This document shows positions 39,076 to 47,070 of a stretch of 64,000 nucleotides of DNA, in pieces. Where the stretch lies: assembly GCA_022705325.1 (NCBI GenBank), contig JAKJER010000025.1:1-64000 (forward strand). Reading direction: 5' to 3'. Source of the stretch: Planctomycetota bacterium (GTDB lineage Bacteria; Planctomycetota; Phycisphaerae; SM23-33). The position numbers and the translations under genes are program-made. A model generated the notes under the pieces. It was not told the DNA's origin and did not search any database. It worked only from the letters and a program-made list of their open reading frames with translations. Positions within the stretch are counted from its first letter, which is position 1. Every line of letters begins with the position of its first letter.

Positions 39076-40239
39076 TCAGGAGGTTTTCAAGGCCGTGGTA
39101 ATCGGAAGACGCAGACATCTCCACGCGGGGGGCAGGGCGCCGAGCACGCCGAGCGCCAGGCCCGACAGCAGCCCCAGCACGAGGATGTACGAATCGATAC
39201 GGAGTCCGAAAGCGCCCAGCGAGAAGCGTACCGCCAGGCCGTCCAGAACGAGCACGCCCAGCAAGGCGGCCAACAGGGCCCCGCCCAGCGAGGCCAGCGT
39301 GGATTCCTGGATGAGGCTCAGCAGGATGGACAGGCGGCTGTAGCCGAGGGTTTGCAGCGTGCCCATCTCGCGGACGCGGGCGACGAAGGCGGCATAGAGA
39401 GCGTTGAGCCCGCCGCACAGCCCGGTCAGCGCGATGAGCCCTGCGGTGATGATGGCCACCGCCTGGATCGGGCTGAAGAACGCCGACAGCCCCGCGTAGT
39501 ACTCCCGCTCGGGCATGGCCACCAGTTCCAGGTCCAGCCGCTGCTTGGCGAACAGGTCCAGGTCGCCGAAGTCCGCCTTGTCCATCGTGACGACGACAGC
39601 CGAAATGGTCTCGCGCTTGGCGGCCACCAGCAGGTCGGTCAGGGGCGCCCAGATCTCCGCCTCCATGATCGTCCCGCCGGCCTCGAAGATCCCGACGACC
39701 GTCCACGGACGGTTATCGAAATAGAGCTTCCTGCCGACGGTCAACTGATCGTCACTCAGTCCGATGCGGGAGGCTGCCAGCCGCCCGACGAGGACCTCGT
39801 CGCGCGCGGTGAGAGGAGTACGCCCCTCCACGATGCGAACGCGCCGATGGACGAGAAAAGCGGCCGGCGTGATCCCGCGCGTGGAGGCGGGGCGGGCCGG
39901 GGCGTCGGGCGACTCCTGCACGCCGATCTGGAAGTTGATTTCCGGCGAGACGTGGGCCTGGCCCAGCGTCGTCTTCAGGCCAGGCACGCTGCCCTGGACG
40001 ATGGAGGCGACTGCGAGTTTGATCTCGCTGCGTTCGACGCTCTCCTCGCTGCCGGCGCCGAGGATCATGACGTTGTCGCTCTCGCCCGAGCCGCCCAGGC
40101 TGGCCCGCAGGCCGCGGACAAAACCGGCGCTGGCCAGGATCAGGCTCACCACCAGGGCGGAGCCGAAGACCATCAAGGCCAGCCGCAAGGGCGACCGCAT
40201 CAGGTTCCGCACCGCGTATTCCCAAGGTAGTACTCGCAT
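39076..40239 (-). CDS. FtsX-like ABC transporter permease (second of two)
   Basis: A 387-residue MacB/FtsX-type permease. One N-terminal helix (about 18-40), a large periplasmic domain (about 45-260) and three C-terminal helices (about 265-380) match the family. The last helices contain LIALTGLCGGLNALYAAF and the coupling segment VREMGTLQTLGYSR, which contacts the ATPase. The product is 45 percent hydrophobic only in the membrane parts. It pairs with the adjacent FtsX gene (9 bases apart) and a MacB-like ATPase. AAGGAGCGAAC before the ATG is a strong ribosome site. Substrate not known. Confidence 0.87.
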   Translation of the reverse strand: MRVLPWEYAVRNLMRSPLRLALMVFGSALVVSLILASAGFVRGLRASLGGSGESDNVMILGAGSEESVERSEIKLAVASIVQGSVPGLKTTLGQAHVSPEINFQIGVQESPDAPARPASTRGITPAAFLVHRRVRIVEGRTPLTARDEVLVGRLAASRIGLSDDQLTVGRKLYFDNRPWTVVGIFEAGGTIMEAEIWAPLTDLLVAAKRETISAVVVTMDKADFGDLDLFAKQRLDLELVAMPEREYYAGLSAFFSPIQAVAIITAGLIALTGLCGGLNALYAAFVARVREMGTLQTLGYSRLSILLSLIQESTLASLGGALLAALLGVLVLDGLAVRFSLGAFGLRIDSYILVLGLLSGLALGVLGALPPAWRCLRLPITTALKTS

Positions 40240-40248
40240 GTTCGCTCC

Positions 40249-41403
40249 TTAGACCATCCTGAAGCAGGCGGAGATCTCCCGTCGAGACGCCTGCCAGGCG
40301 GGTACGAGGCTCGCCAGAACTCCGATCGCCGCCGCCACCGCCAGGCCCGTGAGCAGCACGTTCCAGGTTGCGCTGACGGGGATGTAGACGCCTTCGTTGG
40401 CCAGACTGAAGCCGCCCCAGCGGATGACGCTGACCGCGAGGCCCGCGCCCAGCAGCCCGCCGATCACGCCCAGCAACAGGCCCTCGGCCACCACCAGCCG
40501 TCCGATCAGCCACCCGCTGTAGCCCAGCGTCTGCATGACGGCATGGTCGCGGACGCGGTCCTGCACGTTGAGCACGATCGCGTTGCTGATCAAGGCCAGT
40601 ACAGCCGCGATGCAGCCCCAGCCCAGATACTCCATGAACCTCACCACGTGGACGATGTCGGCGGCCGCCCGGGCCACGAAGCCCTTCTCCGAGCTGGTGC
40701 GCGTGGGCTGCTGGTCGGGCGCGAACTCGCGGTCGATCATCTCGGCCACCTGGTCCAGCCTGGCCGGGTCGTCCACCTTCACGTTGAACTGCGTGACCAC
40801 GCCCAGGGTCTGCTGGCCGGTCGTTCGCTGGAGGAAGTCCAGATGCGTGTAGGCGACGTAGTGTTCCTGGGGCTGGTCGCTGCGGAGGATGCCAGCGATG
40901 TAGACGCGGATGCCGGCGGCGTCGAACTGGTCGCCGACCTTCAGGCCGCGGCGGCTGGCGATGGTCTCGGCGATCAGGGCGGCATCCATGCGGGCGGTCC
41001 ATTGCTCGATCGAGCCGGACAGGAGCTGGACGCTGTCGCGGCGCTGGTCGGCCCACTCGCCGGCCGGCACGCCGCGGAAGGTGATCACGTCCAGGCTGGT
41101 GCGGCAGTTGGTGGGCACGACCTTCATGGGCATTACGCTCACCACGCCGGGCATCTTCTCGATCCGGCTGCGGTAGACCTCCGGCAGCCGGCTGGAGGCG
41201 GGACAGAAGCGGTTCTCCTGGTAGACCACCAGAGTCGTGTCGCGGGCGGTCCGGGCGGTGGCCAGTACCACGCCTTCCTGAAGCGACTGGACGGCCGCGA
41301 AGAGAAACATGGCCATCGCCACCCCGGCCATGGTCAGCAGCGTGCGGATGGGCCTGCGGACGGCCTGTTTGAGGATCAACGGCAGATACCTAGGCGACAA
41401 CAT
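40249..41403 (-). CDS. FtsX-like ABC transporter permease (first of two)
   Basis: A 384-residue permease with the same four-helix plan as its neighbour: helix 1 about 18-38, periplasmic domain about 45-260, then helices from about 262 to 375. The coupling motif VRDHAVMQTLGYSGWL lies after helix 2. Its start overlaps the end of the ATPase gene by 14 bases, a sign of tight translational coupling. Two FtsX subunits of differing sequence suggest a heterodimeric permease. In MacAB-TolC-like systems such permeases drive a mechanotransmission cycle that pushes substrates through the adaptor and TolC. Confidence 0.87.
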   Translation of the reverse strand: MLSPRYLPLILKQAVRRPIRTLLTMAGVAMAMFLFAAVQSLQEGVVLATARTARDTTLVVYQENRFCPASSRLPEVYRSRIEKMPGVVSVMPMKVVPTNCRTSLDVITFRGVPAGEWADQRRDSVQLLSGSIEQWTARMDAALIAETIASRRGLKVGDQFDAAGIRVYIAGILRSDQPQEHYVAYTHLDFLQRTTGQQTLGVVTQFNVKVDDPARLDQVAEMIDREFAPDQQPTRTSSEKGFVARAAADIVHVVRFMEYLGWGCIAAVLALISNAIVLNVQDRVRDHAVMQTLGYSGWLIGRLVVAEGLLLGVIGGLLGAGLAVSVIRWGGFSLANEGVYIPVSATWNVLLTGLAVAAAIGVLASLVPAWQASRREISACFRMV

Positions 41404-42100
41404 GGATGGCCTCCTTGGCGTGCTGTTCGCTTTCGACGAGGCGCCCCTTCTCCAGGTGCAGCGTGGTGTGGGCGCGGGCGGCGCACTTGGGGTCGTGGGT
41501 GACCATTATGATGGTCTTGCCCAGTTCCTCGTTGAGCCGCGTGAGCAGGGCCAGCACCGCCTGGGCAGACGGCGCGTCCAGGTCGCCTGTGGGCTCGTCG
41601 GCCACCAGGATCCGCGGGTCGGCGACGATGGCGCGGGCGATGGCCACGCGCTGTTCCTGCCCGCCCGAGAGCTGGTGCGGGAAATGGGGAGCGCGATCGA
41701 CGATGCCGACCAGTTCCATCGCCAAGGCCACCTTGCGGTGGCGCTGCGAACGCGACAGGCGATGCAGCAGCAGGGGAAGCTCGACGTTCTCGTAGGCCGT
41801 CAACGTCGGCACGAGGTTGTAGAGTTGGAAAACGTAGCCCACGTACTCGCTCCGCCAGCGGGCAAGCTGCGAACGCGAAAAGCGGGCGATGTCGTGTCCG
41901 TCTATCACCAGTTCGCCGCCGGTGGGGCGGTCAATGCCGGCGATCAGATTCAGCAGCGTCGTCTTGCCGCTGCCGGAGGGACCCATCAGGGCCAGGAACG
42001 AGCCTTCCTCGACGTCCAGGTCCAGGTTGTGAATGGGCGTGACCTCGATCTGGCCGCGGCGGTAGGTACGGGTGAGCTTGCGGCATTCAATGAGGGCCAT
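41390..42100 (-). CDS. MacB/LolD-type ABC transporter ATPase
   Basis: A 236-residue ATPase. Walker A is GPSGSGKTTLLN, the signature is LSGGQEQRVAIARA (Gln-Glu in place of the commoner Gln-Gln), Walker B is ILVADEPTGDLD and the H-loop is IIMVTHDP. GDLD is characteristic of the LolD/MacB branch. It powers the two FtsX permeases. ATG 42100 overlaps the stop of the HlyD gene by one base (TGATG). The longer frame to 42229 runs through the HlyD coding end and was rejected. Confidence 0.93.
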   Translation of the reverse strand: MALIECRKLTRTYRRGQIEVTPIHNLDLDVEEGSFLALMGPSGSGKTTLLNLIAGIDRPTGGELVIDGHDIARFSRSQLARWRSEYVGYVFQLYNLVPTLTAYENVELPLLLHRLSRSQRHRKVALAMELVGIVDRAPHFPHQLSGGQEQRVAIARAIVADPRILVADEPTGDLDAPSAQAVLALLTRLNEELGKTIIMVTHDPKCAARAHTTLHLEKGRLVESEQHAKEAIHVVA

Positions 42101-43641
42101 CAGTGTCCTCCTCCGGCTGCGTGGCCGGTGGTTTCGCGGGGTTCGATCTTCCGGCCTTCGGCCAGGTCCGGAGGGGGCGAGAGGATCACCCGGTCGCCCG
42201 GGTTGAGCCCCTGGGCGGCCTCGATCCAATCGCCCGCGCGGGCCGAGCCGACGGTTACGGTGCGGCGGATAGCTGTGTTGCGGGCGGGGTCGACGATCCA
42301 GACCTGGACGCTCGCGCCCGGCTCGCTGCCCAGCACGGCGGAGGGGGCGAAGACCCGCTGGGCCGACTGAGGTTGGGTCGTGGCGGGCTTGGCGATGAAC
42401 TTGACACGGGCGAGCATCTCGGGCTTGATCTGCGGCGAGGGGTCGTCGATGGCGACCTTGAACTGCAAGGTGTTTCGCTGGATGTCGGCCTCGTGGACCA
42501 CGCGGGTGACGCGACCTTTGAACGTGCGATCGGGCAGGACCTCGACGACGATCTCGGCCCGCTGGCCGACGGCGACGCGGGCGGCGCTGGCGAGGGGGAC
42601 GTCGACGCGGACCTGCAGTTTGTGCGGGTCGTACAGTCGGACCAGGGTCGGCGCCATGCCGGACCGACCGGCCATCACGGTCTGACCCGGCTCGACGCTG
42701 CGGGTAAGGACCGTACCGTCACCCGGCGCGACGATCTGCATGCGATCCAGCCGCAGACGGGCTTCGTCGCGTGCGGCCTGAGCGCTGGCGACGGCTGCCT
42801 GGGACTGCTCCAGGTCCGACCGGGCTTCGACCGCCAGCCTGGCTAGCCTGGCTCGCAGGATCGACTCCTGGGCCTTCTGGGACTCCAGCTCGGCACGCTG
42901 GCTGCGGACTCGCGACTCCAACAGGTCCACCTGGACATGGGAGATCAGACCGTCGGCCTGGGCCCGCTTCTTGGCGGCCAACTCCTCGCCAAGTTCGTCC
43001 AGCTTGGCTTGGAGGCGTGCAACCTCGACGGGTTGGCGGTCCAGTTCGCGGAGCGTCTCGGCCAAGGCGGCGCCGTCACGCGCGCCGGCCGGCCGGGTGG
43101 ACGGTGAGCCGGCGGAGGACGGGCTGGCGGGGGCGCCCAGATTGGCTTGGGCGGCCCGCAACTCGGCCTGTCGCTGGGTCAACGCGGCCTCGGCCTTGAC
43201 CAGGGCCAGTCTCGCGTCATCCTGGACCAGTCGGACGAGTACCTGGCCCGACTTCACGGCTTGGTCCTCCAAAACCAGAACGTCCTGGACCACGCCGTCG
43301 GCCAGGGCAGGTACGGCCACCGGGAACGGGTCGGGCTCGACCCACCCGGGCGCCTGTGCCACTACTCCCGCGACGGGTGCATCGGCGGCCTCCCGGACTA
43401 CTGCGGGAACGACCTGAACGTGCATGGGGTTCTGAAAGGCGTCACGGGCCGACCATGCCAGAAGGCCTGATGCCGACAGCACGATCAGGCCCGGCAGGAG
43501 AATGCGGCTCTTCCACCGGGATTTCGGCGGGCGGAGGTTCTCGGACGGACTATTGTCCGGCAACTGGGGTCCGGAAGTAGCTCCAGATCCAGTGCCGCCC
43601 CGGCTCTGCCGCAAGGCAGACAAGTCAAGTGTAGCACTCAT
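42100..43641 (-). CDS. HlyD/MacA-type periplasmic adaptor
   Basis: A 513-residue membrane-fusion protein. A Pro/Ser-rich cytosolic N-terminus precedes one membrane helix (about 47-65). The periplasmic part has a lipoyl/barrel-sandwich half-motif (GVVQDVLVLEDQAVKSGQVL), a long coiled-coil hairpin (about 150-320) and the returning half (IVAPGDGTVLTRSVEPGQTV), followed by a beta-barrel (RVDVPLASAARVAVGQRA) and a membrane-proximal domain. It links the ABC/FtsX complex to TolC. It is probably the first or second gene of the efflux unit; 117 bases separate it from the Cys/His-rich gene upstream. The coiled coil is longer than in short HlyD proteins and matches TolC-docking adaptors. Confidence 0.87.
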   Translation of the reverse strand: MSATLDLSALRQSRGGTGSGATSGPQLPDNSPSENLRPPKSRWKSRILLPGLIVLSASGLLAWSARDAFQNPMHVQVVPAVVREAADAPVAGVVAQAPGWVEPDPFPVAVPALADGVVQDVLVLEDQAVKSGQVLVRLVQDDARLALVKAEAALTQRQAELRAAQANLGAPASPSSAGSPSTRPAGARDGAALAETLRELDRQPVEVARLQAKLDELGEELAAKKRAQADGLISHVQVDLLESRVRSQRAELESQKAQESILRARLARLAVEARSDLEQSQAAVASAQAARDEARLRLDRMQIVAPGDGTVLTRSVEPGQTVMAGRSGMAPTLVRLYDPHKLQVRVDVPLASAARVAVGQRAEIVVEVLPDRTFKGRVTRVVHEADIQRNTLQFKVAIDDPSPQIKPEMLARVKFIAKPATTQPQSAQRVFAPSAVLGSEPGASVQVWIVDPARNTAIRRTVTVGSARAGDWIEAAQGLNPGDRVILSPPPDLAEGRKIEPRETTGHAAGGGH

Positions 43642-43758
43642 GGCGATCGCTCGTCAGGAAGATGGCAATGGGGTAGGGGCTCGCGCGAGGCAGCCAGAGT
43701 GCGACGATAACGGGATATCAGGATGCCGCGTTCGCGCAGTAACGTTGCGAGGGGTCAA

Positions 43759-44169
43759 TCAGGCCCGAGGGGGGCGGAAGATGTCTTCCGGGAGATCGAG
43801 CAGGCATGGCTGCGGGGGCCACGTCCGATAGGGCAGGCCGGCGGCCATGTCCGGGTTGGGGGTATCGGCTGGCAGCATGGCATTGGCGGCCCCGCAGGCT
43901 GCACAGCCCGGCTGGCAGCCGGGACAGGGGGCCTGGGAGCCGTCATCGTCGTGATGGTCGTCGTGATTGTCGGCGGGCGATGGTGTAGTATGGGCGTTGC
44001 AGCAGCCACACGTCTGGCTGGCTGTCCGCGTCGGCTGACCAGAGCAGGATTCCTCCTTGCGATGGTTCTCCAGGGAGTGCGTCACGCAGCCGACAGCGAC
44101 GAGCGGGCTCATGAGTACCATCTCAAGAACAACCAGACTGCACAGGAACGTGGCTAAGAGCTTATTCAT
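43759..44169 (-). CDS. Small secreted Cys/His-rich protein
   Basis: A 136-residue protein with an N-terminal hydrophobic segment (1-27, ending PLVAVGC, possibly a lipobox). It has eleven cysteines and a histidine-aspartate cluster: QTCGCCNAH, DNHDDHHDDDG and CPGCQPGCAACG. Such density suggests binding of copper, zinc or another soft metal in the periplasm. I do not recognise a family. A promoter (TTGAAC, 18 bases, TATGAT) ends nine bases before the ATG, so the mRNA leader would be two or three bases. The efflux operon follows 117 bases downstream in the same direction, so this protein may deliver or buffer the exported metal. The function is inference. Confidence 0.65.
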   Translation of the reverse strand: MNKLLATFLCSLVVLEMVLMSPLVAVGCVTHSLENHRKEESCSGQPTRTASQTCGCCNAHTTPSPADNHDDHHDDDGSQAPCPGCQPGCAACGAANAMLPADTPNPDMAAGLPYRTWPPQPCLLDLPEDIFRPPRA

Positions 44170-44178
44170 TCGACAATC

Positions 44179-44208
44179 ATCATACGCCCGATCGGATATA
44201 TGGTTCAA
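44179..44208 (-). promoter_or_regulatory. Promoter before the Cys/His-rich gene
   Basis: Minus strand TTGAAC (44203-44208) and TATGAT (44179-44184) are 18 bases apart. The expected start is only two or three bases before ATG 44169. The -35 region overlaps the T tract of the tRNA-Glu terminator. Confidence 0.4.
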
Positions 44209-44243
44209 TAAAAAACCGGCCCGCACCGAAGTGCGGACCGGTT
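44209..44243 (-). terminator. Rho-independent terminator after tRNA-Glu
   Basis: AACCGGCCCGCAC and GTGCGGACCGGTT form a 13-bp stem with one mismatch and a CGAA loop (44227-44230). On the minus strand it is followed by a run of T. It begins seven bases after the tRNA 3' end. Confidence 0.85.
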
Positions 44244-44249
44244 GGCCAA

Positions 44250-44322
44250 TGACCCCAGTGGGATTCGAACCCGCGTTGGCGGCTTGAAAAGCCGCTGTCC
44301 TAGGCCTCTAGACGATGGGGCC
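44250..44322 (-). tRNA. tRNA-Glu (UUC anticodon)
   Basis: The minus strand folds as a full cloverleaf of 73 bases. The acceptor stem GGCCCCA pairs with TGGGGTC (one G-T), followed by discriminator A. The anticodon loop is TTTTCAA between GCGGC and GCCGC, giving anticodon UUC. The T arm contains GGTTCGAATCC. CCA is not encoded. Confidence 0.95.
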
Positions 44323-44458
44323 GACTTTCACAGCACCCACCCGGAAAGATCCGGGGAATTCCCGCCGATGGCGGGTCAGGCATCTTACCTGATCTTACCA
44401 CGACGTCAACACTTTTCGGCGGCGATTTTTCGGCTGGGCTCGAAACCGTCCGCCTGAC

Positions 44459-44531
44459 TGAGGGAGCCGGGACTCGAACCCGGAACCTACGCATTAAAAG
44501 TGCGTTGCTCTACCAATTGAGCTACTCCCCC
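44459..44531 (-). tRNA. tRNA-Lys (UUU anticodon)
   Basis: The minus strand gives a 73-base cloverleaf. Acceptor stem GGGGGAG pairs with CTCCCTC (one G-T), then discriminator A. The anticodon loop CTTTTAA between ACGCA and TGCGT gives UUU. The T arm contains GGGTTCGAGTCCC. CCA is not encoded. It lies 136 bases upstream of tRNA-Glu and just after frr in the same direction. Confidence 0.95.
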
Positions 44532-44550
44532 GAAGGGGAACCGACTGCGG

Positions 44551-44576
44551 ACCTGCCTGCCGGAGGCGGGGCAGGT
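44551..44576. repeat. REP-like palindrome between frr and tRNA-Lys
   Basis: ACCTGCC (44551-44557) pairs with GGCAGGT (44570-44576). Related CCTGCC/GGCAGG palindromes occur at 58774-58793 and 58825-58836. It may stabilise or end the frr transcript. Confidence 0.5.
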
Positions 44577-44596
44577 TGTGGACCGCCAACAACCAA

Positions 44597-45157
44597 CTAC
44601 AACTCCTGGATCTCCGCGATCTTGCTGTCCAGGACCTCGGTGATCTTCTTCTCATACGTATTTGTGAGTTCCTGGACGTCGTCTTTTCCCTTTTTGGCCT
44701 CGTCCTCGGTCAGTTCGGAGTCTTTTTCCTGCCGCTCGGCTTCCTTATTGGCGTCGCGGCGGGCGTTGCGGACGCTGACGCGGGCGGCCTCGGCCATCTT
44801 ACGCAATTGGACGGTGATCTGCTGGCGGCGCTCGGTCGACAAGGGCGGAACCGACAGGCGGATGACTTTGCCGTCGTTGTTGGGCGTGATGCCGATGTTG
44901 CTGGCGTAGACTGCCTTTTCGATGTCCTTGAGGCTGCTGGGGTCGAAGGGCTTGATCACGATCAGCGATGCGTCGGGCGTGGCGATGGACGCCAGTTGGC
45001 GCAGCTCGGTCGGCGAGCCGTAGTACTCGACGCGGATGTGGTCGACCAGTCCGGCCGACGCGCGCCCGGTGCGGATGGAGCGGAACTCCTTGCGCAGGTA
45101 GTCCACTGCCGACTCCATCTTCTCTTCGGCGTCCAGCAGAATTTCATCCATGGCCAT
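44597..45157 (-). CDS. frr: Ribosome recycling factor
   Basis: A 186-residue factor that splits post-termination ribosomes with EF-G. The three-helix bundle and inserted domain are clear: MESAVDYLRKEFRSIRTGRAS, VEYYGSPTELRQLASI, LIVIKPFDPSSLKDIEKAVYAS, GITPNNDGKVIRLSVPPLSTERR. Length matches the usual 185. ATG 45157 has GAGG eight bases upstream; a second ATG is at 45151. It is the last gene of rpsB-tsf-pyrH-frr, 20 bases after pyrH. Confidence 0.97.
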   Translation of the reverse strand: MAMDEILLDAEEKMESAVDYLRKEFRSIRTGRASAGLVDHIRVEYYGSPTELRQLASIATPDASLIVIKPFDPSSLKDIEKAVYASNIGITPNNDGKVIRLSVPPLSTERRQQITVQLRKMAEAARVSVRNARRDANKEAERQEKDSELTEDEAKKGKDDVQELTNTYEKKITEVLDSKIAEIQEL

Positions 45158-45177
45158 AGAAGTACCTCGCTTCCTTC

Positions 45178-45900
45178 CTACCGGCTGATCCGGGTGCCGA
45201 CGTCCTGTCCGCGGACGGCCCGCATCAGGGAATCGTCCTGGAAGAGCCTCAGGACGACGATGGGGATGCCGTGGTCCATGCACAGGGCGAAGGCGGTCAT
45301 GTCCATGATGCCCAGGCGGCGATCGAGGGCCTCCTGGTAACTCAGGCGGTCGAACTTTCTCGCGTTGGGGTTGGTCACCGGGTCGCTGTCGTAGACGCCG
45401 TCGACCTTGGTGGCCTTGAACAGCACGTCGGCGCCGATCTCAGCCGCCCGGAGGGCGGCGGCGGTGTCGGTGGTGAAGAACGGGTTACCCGTGCCGCCGG
45501 CGAACAGGCCCACCTGGCCGGCCTCCAGGGCCCGGCGGGCCGAGGCGGCGGTGTAGGTGGGGCAGACCCCGGGCATGGCCGTCGCGGTGAAGACGACCGC
45601 GTCGGTCCCGGAGGACTGGATCACGTCGCGCAGGGCCAGGGCGTTCATCACGGTGGCCAGCATCCCCATGGCGTCTGCGGTGGGCTTGCGGATGTGGTCC
45701 TGGTCGGCCAAGTCGCGTCCGCGGAGGAAGTTGCCCCCGCCGATCACCAGGCCCACCTGGACGCCCAGGCGCGCGACGGCCACGACCTGGCCGGCGACGG
45801 CGGCCAGTCGCTCGGCCGCCAGACCGCCCTCGCCCCGGCGGCAGAGGGTCTCGCCGGAGAGCTTGATCAGTACTCGGTTGTAGGCGGGCTTGTCGCTCAT
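45178..45900 (-). CDS. pyrH: UMP kinase
   Basis: A 240-residue hexameric amino-acid-kinase-fold enzyme that phosphorylates UMP to UDP. It has the N-terminal YNRVLIKLSGETL, the LVIGGGNFLRG glycine loop, TADAMGMLATVMNALALRD and the nucleotide-binding segment VLFKATKVDGVYDSDP. Length is standard. The ATG follows a weak ribosome site. Regulation by GTP/UTP is known for the family but not visible in sequence. It is separated from tsf by a large inverted repeat (45975-46070). Confidence 0.97.
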   Translation of the reverse strand: MSDKPAYNRVLIKLSGETLCRRGEGGLAAERLAAVAGQVVAVARLGVQVGLVIGGGNFLRGRDLADQDHIRKPTADAMGMLATVMNALALRDVIQSSGTDAVVFTATAMPGVCPTYTAASARRALEAGQVGLFAGGTGNPFFTTDTAAALRAAEIGADVLFKATKVDGVYDSDPVTNPNARKFDRLSYQEALDRRLGIMDMTAFALCMDHGIPIVVLRLFQDDSLMRAVRGQDVGTRISR

Positions 45901-45974
45901 GGGCCCTGGTTTCTCTGCATGTGAAGGCGCCGACCGCGGCAAGCCCCCAAGGGGCCCGCGGGCTCTTGCATAAA

Positions 45975-46070
45975 CACGAATTGCACGAATTACAGCGAAC
46001 GGCACGAAATCTTCAAGTTAAAAATGCACAGGGGACTCGTGCGGTTCGTCGCATTTCGTGCAATTCGCAC
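45975..46070. repeat. Large imperfect inverted repeat between tsf and pyrH
   Basis: Arms at 45975-46010 and 46035-46070 (36 bases each, about 80 percent matched) are built from CACGAATT and GCACGAA words. The repeat fills the gap from eight bases after the tsf stop to 75 bases before pyrH. It can form a long hairpin in the operon mRNA. Confidence 0.75.
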
Positions 46071-46077
46071 ATTCGGA

Positions 46078-46872
46078 CTAGGCGCCGACCGAGTAGCGGG
46101 CGAAGGTGAGGACCTTCGCCTTGCCGACGATGTCCTTGACCTTCTTCTTGTCGTCGCGGACGAAGGGCTGTTCGAGCAGGGCTCGTTCGGCCAGGAACTT
46201 GTTGATCTTGCCGGTGACCATCTTCTCGACGATGTCAGCGGGCTTGCCGCTCTCGGCGGCCTGCTCGCGGGCGAAGGCGCGTTCCTTCTCGACCAGGTCG
46301 GCGGGGACGTCCTGCATGGTGATGCCCATGGGGTCGGCGAAGGCGATGTGCATGCAGAGGTCGGAGAGGACCTCGTCGCTGATCTCGCCCTCGACGCCGA
46401 CCAGCACCCCGACCTTGCCGTTGTGGTGGATGTAGGCGCCGATGCGCGGGGCAACGACCTTGACGCCGCGGGCGAAGGACATGTTCTCGCCGATCTTGGA
46501 CAAGGCGTCCTGGACGGCGTCCTTGATGGCGGGCGTGGGCTCGATTGTCCCCGCCGGGGCGTCGGCGGCCAGTCGGGCGACCACCTGGACCATCTCCTGG
46601 AAGACCTCGTTGCGGGCGCAGAAGTCGGTCTCGCACTGGATCTCGACCATGGCGGCGCCGCTCTTGTCGGCGGTGGCGGCGATGGCGACTCGCCCTTCCT
46701 TGGTGACGCGGGCGGCCTTCTTCTCGGCGGTGGCCAGACCCTTTTTGCGGAGGATGTCGCGGGCGGCCTCAACATCGCCGTTGGATTCCTGAAGGGCCTT
46801 CTTGCACTCCATCATGCCCTGGCCGGTCTCCTCGCGGAGGGCTTTCACGATTGCTGCGGTTATCTCTGCCAT
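46078..46872 (-). CDS. tsf: Elongation factor Ts
   Basis: A 264-residue nucleotide exchange factor for EF-Tu. The N-terminal UBA-like domain (about 1-55) has VKALREETGQGMMECKKAL and DVEAARDILRKKG. The core begins with VEIQCETDFCARNEVFQ, and ends with the LLEQPFVRDDKKKVKDIV segment that touches EF-Tu. Length is between the long proteobacterial and short cyanobacterial forms. GGGAGCTACC precedes the ATG. Confidence 0.96.
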   Translation of the reverse strand: MAEITAAIVKALREETGQGMMECKKALQESNGDVEAARDILRKKGLATAEKKAARVTKEGRVAIAATADKSGAAMVEIQCETDFCARNEVFQEMVQVVARLAADAPAGTIEPTPAIKDAVQDALSKIGENMSFARGVKVVAPRIGAYIHHNGKVGVLVGVEGEISDEVLSDLCMHIAFADPMGITMQDVPADLVEKERAFAREQAAESGKPADIVEKMVTGKINKFLAERALLEQPFVRDDKKKVKDIVGKAKVLTFARYSVGA

Positions 46873-46947
46873 GGTAGCTCCCTGTTATCGGTACGTGTCT
46901 TCTGTTCTTTCTGGTCTACGTGCCACGAGCCTCCGGGCGTCGTGCTT

Positions 46948-46978
46948 CTGAAGCGTGCGCGACGCGAGGTCGCTTCAG
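46948..46978 (-). promoter_or_regulatory. Hairpin in the rpsB-tsf spacer
   Basis: CTGAAGCG (46948-46955) pairs with CGCTTCAG (46971-46978). The loop contains a further GCGAC-type stem. Together with the hairpin at 47046-47065 it may set the ratio of S2 to EF-Ts, as an attenuator does in some bacteria. Confidence 0.45.
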
Positions 46979-47045
46979 GAGCATTCGCCGCCCCTGACAG
47001 CGTGTCGCGTCTTACGGGTTGGTCGGGGCACGCTCTGGTCGTCCG

Positions 47046-47065
47046 GACGCGACGCAGGTCGCGTC
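47046..47065 (-). promoter_or_regulatory. Perfect 8-bp hairpin just after rpsB stop
   Basis: GACGCGAC and GTCGCGTC pair perfectly around a four-base loop (GCAG). It starts five bases after the rpsB stop codon on the minus strand. There is no T tract, so attenuation or RNA processing is more likely than full termination. Confidence 0.5.
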
Positions 47066-47070
47066 GTCGG

